In this document: positions 59,990 through 64,000 of the stretch, one piece after another
How positions within the stretch are numbered: position 1 is the first letter of the stretch
Layout of the letters: every line of letters begins with the position of its first letter
Assembly: GCA_009667805.1 (NCBI GenBank)
Contig: CM019067.1
Span: 159,359,049-159,423,048, forward strand
Reading direction: 5' to 3'
Source: Leptobrachium leishanense
Lineage: Eukaryota; Chordata; Amphibia; Anura; Megophryidae
Length of the DNA stretch: 64,000 bases
Made by a program: the position numbers and the translations under genes
Notes under the pieces: model-generated
The model's database searches: none
The model's input: the letters and a program-made list of their open reading frames with translations, nothing else
What the model was told of the DNA's origin: nothing

Positions 59990-60660
59990 GTGTGCTGAAA
60001 AATTACAAAATACAGCAATCGCAAGATTTCACTAATCTCCCCCTACTGCCCCCATTTTACCTGCAGATTTTGGGGCAGGTGCTGAGTCCAACAGCCTGCC
60101 CTGTAGCAGCCACTAGGGTCCAGGATGCTCGGGGCAGTGCTAAAGCGCTGTTCCGAGCATCCCCTCCATAGACTCCATATGACTCCATGAAAGCTGCTGC
60201 CGTCAGGTCACATGACCGGCAGGATCTCTCCTCTTGTGAGATCCTGCAGGTCAGCAGAGTTTTAGCTGTGAGAGACTGGGGACTTTTTTATCCCCCAGTC
60301 TCAGTCTGCTCCCGGCGGCCAGAAGCAGTGGATCAGGCCGTTCTTCTCGCCATGGGATGAGAGGGGAGTATTTTCTGCAGCAGCGGAGTCAGCACCAGCG
60401 CAAAGCGGATGCTAACTTTTTTGCTAGCGACAGTTGTTTGTAATTAGCATTAGGACTAACGCTAGTTACTCTCTGCTTACACTTTGCGCTCCCCATGTTA
60501 AGCGTAAGGAGTGCAAAGTACAGTAAACTAGCGTTAAATAGCACTAATACTGATTCACTAACAAATTTTTTCATCCTGCTAGCGATCAGGAGGTGATCTA
60601 TGCGGAATGCTATCACCGCTCTTAACCTAGCGCTAATGCTCATTTATGTGACCGCTAGCG
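59990..60660. other. GC-richer segment with repeated GCTAGCG words
   Basis: Contains GATGCTCGGGGCAGTGC and CAGCGCTGTTCCGAGCATCC, then many GCTAGCG, TAGCGCTA and AGCGTTA words in both orientations up to 60660. The pattern is MITE-like but ends were not identified. The - strand ORF at 60389-60643 is not supported. Confidence 0.4.
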
Positions 60661-60687
60661 TTTTGGAGGAGATTGAGCCATGTGTGT

Positions 60688-60716
60688 TTGTGTGTGTGTA
60701 TACACACACACACACA
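60688..60716. repeat. TG/CA palindromic microsatellite
   Basis: TGTGTGTGTG-TATA-CACACACACA, a simple dinucleotide tract that switches strand in the middle and is therefore self-complementary. Confidence 0.85.
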
Positions 60717-63700
60717 ATCAAATTCGCAGCAGTCCCATTTAATGACGGCCATTTTATTATAATAATATGATTGTACATTGCATAAATCTCCCCAGACAAA
60801 TATAGAGATATACACTGTTTGCGTGCGGGTATATAGATATATTTTGGCAGGTTTACGCAACGTACAATCATGTATTGTAACCAAATGCCCATTACTAATT
60901 CCTAACGTCTTTAAAACTACATTAAAGTGAACTGTTCTTGAAGTTGATTTTATATGTGTGTGTGTTTGTATACACTGTTAGTATATTTAAATTATATCTT
61001 TGTGTGAATACACCTATATATAACTGTTAAAAAGTATTGTGATTCCAGTTAGTAGTAGTTTCTTCCCCCTTCCAATTTCTTTTTACAACAAAACTGCAAA
61101 TAACACTTCAAGCGTGTTTGAATGGGGAATTTGACAGTTGTGGCTATTTAAAACGCATCCGGTTGCTTAATTTGCTAAGAAATTCTGTAAAAGCTTGAAG
61201 TTTTGGCATTTGCGTCTTGAAAAGTGTCTCAGTCATTAGGATTGAATGGACAGAATACATTTGTATATATGGATTTTTCTCCTCCTCATCCTTTAATTTA
61301 CTCCTAAAGGAAGAAATAACCAAACCGGCCCTGTTTTACAGATCTAAAACTAATCAGCGATAATGGGAAAAGATGGCATTAAACTTCGGTCTTACAATTA
61401 AAATAACTTTCTGCGCGTTTTAACCTTTGCGTTTTTTTAAAGCAGTTGAATACGCTCTTATTACAGGAAGAATGTAACAGTTACATTTTTTACCCCCAGG
61501 GAGTTTAACAAGGAATAGAAAAAAATTTAGATGATCAAAGTACATTTGTGCCAGTTTTGTAACCCGAAGAGCTATGTGACAAGCGGTTATTTAATGTATC
61601 TTACAACAGAAGACATTTCAGATATGCCAATAAATATTTTATCACTCTGAATGTTAACATCTGCATTGAACTATTCCATTGCATTAAATTTGCTGATCTA
61701 TTTTGGGCAAAAAAGAAATATTTAACCCAGCGGGTACCATACATGTGCACCGATACATTATGGACACCATGCGATGCCCCTAGGGTTAAACCACCACATT
61801 GCTTTGACAAACGATTCAGTCATAAATACAAAGCAAAAATGCTAACTTAGCTCCACTTGTTGTCAATCGGGTAATAAATGTTGTCAAAGCTCAAGCGGCT
61901 GTATGGCTGAGGATACTGAGACGTGACAGCCGACAGAGCATCACGCCTTCCGCCTGCTTCCATCCCTGAACTCTATAAGTGGCGTTGCTCAGAATGTCAC
62001 AAATGTTAAACACATTACGGAGGTGTTTAATTTAAGAGGCGCAATGAGCCTTAAACTTGAAAAGTCAAAGCACTTAACAAAAAAAAAGAAGAAAAGTGAG
62101 GGTATTTTAAGTGAAGTTACGTTTTAAGCCTTCAAGGCAAATATGTGCTAATGCTTTAACCTGCTATGAACCTGTATGGTAGAATCGTACAGCTCTTTGT
62201 TATCCACCACAGCAAAGACAAGTGTGCCAGGTCTAAAATATATAGTGAGATCCCTGTTTTTCAAAGTACAGGAATAGTTAATGCTTTCAACAGCACAGCA
62301 TTCTTTTTAGCATATATGTAGACTGGATATTCGATCCAGTCTGGCCAGAGGTAATGACCAGAGTCAAAGTGCACCCAACCCAGTACCGGGTCACAAATCA
62401 GCACAGGAGATGGTTGACCTTAAATGTCATATCCTCCACTTTCAGGACAAGCCTAAGATTGACAGATCGTACAAGAATCCCCAGGTTGCGATTGGAGCCC
62501 AATGGCAGTTTGCCAGGTTTGTTCATTGGACAGTCCAATCTTGCTAATGACGGCCAGCATCTCTAAGGCCAGGAAGGGCAACGAAACGGCACTAGAGGGG
62601 GTTGAACTTAAATATTGTGGTCTCTGCTCTCAAGCCTTGCCAAGGATCGCCAGATTATACAGGGATACCTGTGTAGTCACAGCCCCATGTCATGTTACCT
62701 GGTTTGCTAGTCTTGCTAATGATGGTTAGCCATTGCTGTTTAGGATTGACATTTCGACATTATGTGCTGTGTAGTTCTATAAACGTCAGTGCTCCAGATA
62801 AAGAAAACCAAAGAACAGCATGCCGAGTTTCATTGATAATACTATGCCTGCCGTTCTTTTTATTTATTTATTTTTAAAATCCCCCCCCCCAATCCTATTT
62901 TGGTGGTGTTGTTATTTTGTTGTTGGTTGCTTAGAGTATAACCCACTTAGAGTACCAATGTCAACAGTCATATTTTGAAAATTGCTTGGATTTTATAATG
63001 TGAAGTTCTGGTGCAAAATATATTGCTTTTGTTTTTAGTTTATAACATTTCCGCCCGAATTGCCCCACTGCCACCAATCACCTAATTTTCTTTGTCCGCT
63101 TTCCATGCATCAGTTCTGCACCTCCAACTACTTGAAGCTAACCCCCACCCACCTCCACCTTTCACTTCATCCTCAATGGGCTGCCGAACAATACTAATTG
63201 TCAGCCAACTGTTTATTTTACTTTTTGTATTTCAAAAAGGAAATTTTAGTTACATATGGAGAGAGAACACAGTGATCAGACAATACCAAGGACACTGTTC
63301 TATTCCTACTCCTTCGAATTACACAGATGAGCAGCACACATCATTATTCCAATGAACTGTCTCGCAGATAGATCCTCTGCTTGCACATGACTCCATGCTC
63401 ACGTGTTAAGGAAACTCACCAGAAAAATTAAAGTGATCTCTCCGGCCTAAAACGCTGCAGCCCATTACCACAGATCAACTAGCTGCCATCTCCCCCCCCC
63501 CCATACCATTTGACCTCTTGTACACCGACTGATACGTAATGGTGTGGGAGTATGATAATCGCAGTTCAGCAGCTTCTCAAAAGTGATAAAGTATACATAA
63601 CATTTTGTATTTTAATAACTTTTCCAGTGCTGAAATAATGTTAATAATTACCTGTGTTTAGAGCTCCCCCCTATTCTTATTTCCCTTGCCCATCACGTCA

Positions 63701-64000
63701 TGCGCTTAACAAAACTCCATTTCCTCACGTGTAATAATTTAGCATGCCTAACACTAAAATGTGAAAAAATGAGTAATAATACCAATGTCTCATCACTTTA
63801 ATATCCTTATTTTTATATTATGAAGTCAAGTTGGACTTATTTACTGCTGCGAGTGAAAGTCAGATATGATCTCGAACAGGCAATAGCTGTACTTTGTTAC
63901 CTCATCCAAGGTCTCTTAGAAAATGCTTACATCCACCTTGTTTTGCTCAACATACGTTGGATGCCTTAGATCGTGGTATTGGAATTCTCAACCTTTTGTA

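Larger units (their letters stand above)
49479..64000 (+). other. DROSHA: DROSHA intron, 5' part only
   Basis: The intron after the last exon runs off the window. It holds a CR1/L2 fragment (51175-51580), a Penelope-like insertion (54140-54883), an LTR-like segment (57733-58250) and an L2 fragment (58325-58855). Stretches 49479-51170, 51585-54125, 54898-57100 and 58860-64000 show no exon or nameable element. Within the last, 59990-60660 is GC-richer with repeated GCTAGCG/AGCGCTA words, and 62340-62740 has two loosely similar segments around CTTGCTAATGA. Confidence 0.85.

Overview
This is vertebrate nuclear DNA: a 64 kb stretch of one protein-coding gene made almost entirely of intron. Four short exons on the + strand (6559-6697, 8173-8233, 21419-21478, 49379-49478) splice in frame into 120 codons. 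The product reads as DROSHA, the nuclear RNase III of the Microprocessor, from the end of the central domain into the first RNase III domain, including the ERLEFLGDA signature. Splice sites are canonical AG/GT and the phases agree. Both ends of the window lie inside introns. Internal introns are 1,475, 13,185 and 27,900 bases; the one before the first exon here is longer than 6.5 kb and the one after the last is longer than 14.5 kb.

The introns are packed with transposable elements. Families seen are Tc1-type elements with long inverted repeats, PIF/Harbinger-like MITEs with TTA/TAA target duplications, hAT MITEs with 8-bp duplications, piggyBac-like MITEs with TTAA, L2/CR1 and L1/Tx1-like LINEs, a Penelope-like fragment with a hammerhead-ribozyme-like core, and a solo LTR. 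This mix and the long introns suggest an amphibian, most likely a frog; that is inference, since no species marker was identified.

Layout. 1-6558: a possible Penelope-like end, Harbinger and hAT MITEs, a 29-bp minisatellite. 6559-8233: two exons. 8.6-15.8 kb: a decayed L1/Tx1-like LINE on the - strand, interrupted by a hairpin-rich piggyBac-like MITE and by a hAT element carrying a 21-bp minisatellite. 16.5-18.5 kb: a dead Tc1 element with a Harbinger MITE in its right inverted repeat. 19.5-23.8 kb: MITEs around the third exon and a CpG-rich hAT. 24.3-26.4 kb: Tc1 pieces and an L1-like ORF1. 29-33 kb: long hairpins, a LINE fragment and two MITEs. 34.5-37.8 kb: a 45-bp minisatellite split by a nearly intact Tc1 element and by an L2 tail that holds a solo LTR. 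39-42.9 kb: an L2 LINE with nested piggyBac-like insertions. 43.1-44.7 kb: a third Tc1 element. 46.6-47.3 kb: an L2 tail with a Harbinger MITE. 49.4 kb: the fourth exon. From there to the end are scattered LINE, LTR and Penelope-like pieces and long stretches with nothing recognisable.

The only host gene seen is DROSHA. All other coding traces are mobile-element genes, nearly all broken. Most long open frames in the window are chance or repeat-derived. No tRNA, rRNA, CRISPR array, promoter of a second gene, or prokaryotic feature was found.
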